Below are positions 6,280-6,704 of a stretch of 6,704 nucleotides of DNA, piece after piece. Under the pieces are notes generated by a model. It saw only the letters and a list, made by a program, of their open reading frames with translations. It had not been told where the DNA came from and did no database searches. The position numbers and the translations under genes are program-made. The stretch's first letter is position 1. Each line of letters starts with the position of its first letter. Source of the stretch: an uncultured Eubacteriales bacterium (lineage in GTDB: Bacteria > Bacillota_A > Clostridia > Christensenellales > Aristaeellaceae); assembly GCA_902775835.1 (NCBI GenBank), contig CACYNZ010000207.1:1-6704 (forward strand). Direction: 5' to 3'.

Positions 6280-6704
6280 TTACTCCATTTCGCTGCTGGC
6301 TTCCAGCACCCAGCGGATCCGCTGACGGTCGATATCCGCCGGCAGGGAACAGTCCGCTCCGATGATATACCGCTGCGTTCCGGCGGTGCGGATCAGCTGT
6401 TTCGTGAACGCCTTGACTTCCTCGCGGCTTCCGGTCTGCAGCAGGGAGCCGGGCCGGTTGTTGAATCCGCCCAGAAGCGTGCGGCCCGGGAAGAAGTCCT
6501 TGCCGTCCTCAAGCTTCACGTGCTCCACATCCACATCCCAGTTCACGATGCATCCCGGGTAATCCTTCCAGCGGTCCAGCCGGTCCGGAATGCCGTCCCA
6601 TCCGCACAGATGCAGAAGGTTCACTTTGCTCAGCCGGTCCGCGGCATATACGATGGCTTCCTCGCCCCTGCGCAGAAACGCCGCATACTCTTCATCCGTA
6701 AACA
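6280..6704 (-). CDS. Uroporphyrinogen decarboxylase (URO-D/MtaA) superfamily protein, C-terminal part
   Basis: The last 140 residues are visible; the frame is open to the right edge, so the start lies outside. Segments NLLHLCGWDG (28-37 of the fragment), YPGCIVNWDVD (48-58), FPGRTLLGGFNNRPGSLLQTGS (71-92) and YIIGADCSLPADIDRQRIRW (112-131) match the C-terminal half of the URO-D-like TIM barrel. His31, Cys33 and Cys118 form an HxC...C pattern, the zinc site of methylcobamide:CoM-type methyltransferases (MtaA, MtbA); true haem-pathway URO-D lacks it. I infer a methyl-transfer or related role rather than haem synthesis, but no corrinoid protein is in view and the substrate is unknown. The GTG at 6624 is only an internal valine, because homologous sequence continues upstream of it. 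It is terminated separately from the arg operon, so the link may be only positional. Confidence 0.8.
   Translation of the reverse strand, partial: FTDEEYAAFLRRGEEAIVYAADRLSKVNLLHLCGWDGIPDRLDRWKDYPGCIVNWDVDVEHVKLEDGKDFFPGRTLLGGFNNRPGSLLQTGSREEVKAFTKQLIRTAGTQRYIIGADCSLPADIDRQRIRWVLEASSEME

Noticed and set aside
6193..6280. Direct repeat TCCCGGATCA at 6193-6202 and 6269-6278.
   Set aside because: It is a single 10-bp repeat; one copy partly lies in a terminator stem. There are no flanking signs of an insertion or attachment site.
6122..6325. Plus-strand 67-codon frame starting in the arg control region, with an inner ATG (6254) after AAAAAGGAGAC.
   Set aside because: No ribosome site precedes ATG 6122. 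The inner purine run is explained as the terminator stem and T run of the minus-strand gene, and the frame runs into that gene's coding sequence.

Overview
The window looks like a stretch of chromosome from a moderately GC-rich Bacillota, most likely a Clostridia-type anaerobe. The grounds are strong AGGAGG-type ribosome sites, sigma-A-like promoters, an argC-argJ-argB-argD cluster, a malic enzyme paired with a 2-hydroxycarboxylate transporter, and a UroD-superfamily protein of the kind common in anaerobes. The taxonomic call is an inference. All supported genes lie on the minus strand, so transcription runs from high to low coordinates.

Layout in transcription order. (1) 6704-6280: the C-terminal part of a UroD/MtaA-superfamily protein carrying an HxC...C zinc-type motif, followed by a good intrinsic terminator (6243-6271). 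(2) 6242-5992: an intergenic control region. It holds a perfect 22-bp palindrome that matches the CcpA/LacI-family operator consensus, then a near-consensus promoter (TTGACT-16-TATAAT) with ARG-box-like palindromes on the -10 and upstream of the -35. (3) 5991-1795: argC, argJ, argB and argD, tightly spaced or overlapping, ending in an intrinsic terminator (1757-1787). (4) 1756-1490: a second control region with an extended -10 promoter and a leader of about 155 nt that contains overlapping short open frames. (5) 1489-320: malic enzyme. (6) 275 to the window edge: the N-terminus of a 2-hydroxycarboxylate (citrate/malate family) transporter.

How the genes work together. ArgB phosphorylates N-acetylglutamate, ArgC reduces it, ArgD transaminates it, and ArgJ moves the acetyl group from N-acetylornithine back to glutamate. 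This makes ornithine by the acetyl-recycling route. ArgB carries the N-terminal extension and C-terminal motifs of arginine-inhibited enzymes, as expected for that route, and the promoter appears to carry ArgR/AhrC operators. The malic enzyme and transporter form a plausible malate uptake and conversion unit (malate to pyruvate plus CO2), similar in layout to maeP/maeE pairs.

I found no mobile element, CRISPR array, tRNA or rRNA, and no clear undescribed system. The less ordinary points are the short-form (type 2) ArgC, the operator-like palindrome, and the small open frames in the malic enzyme leader.
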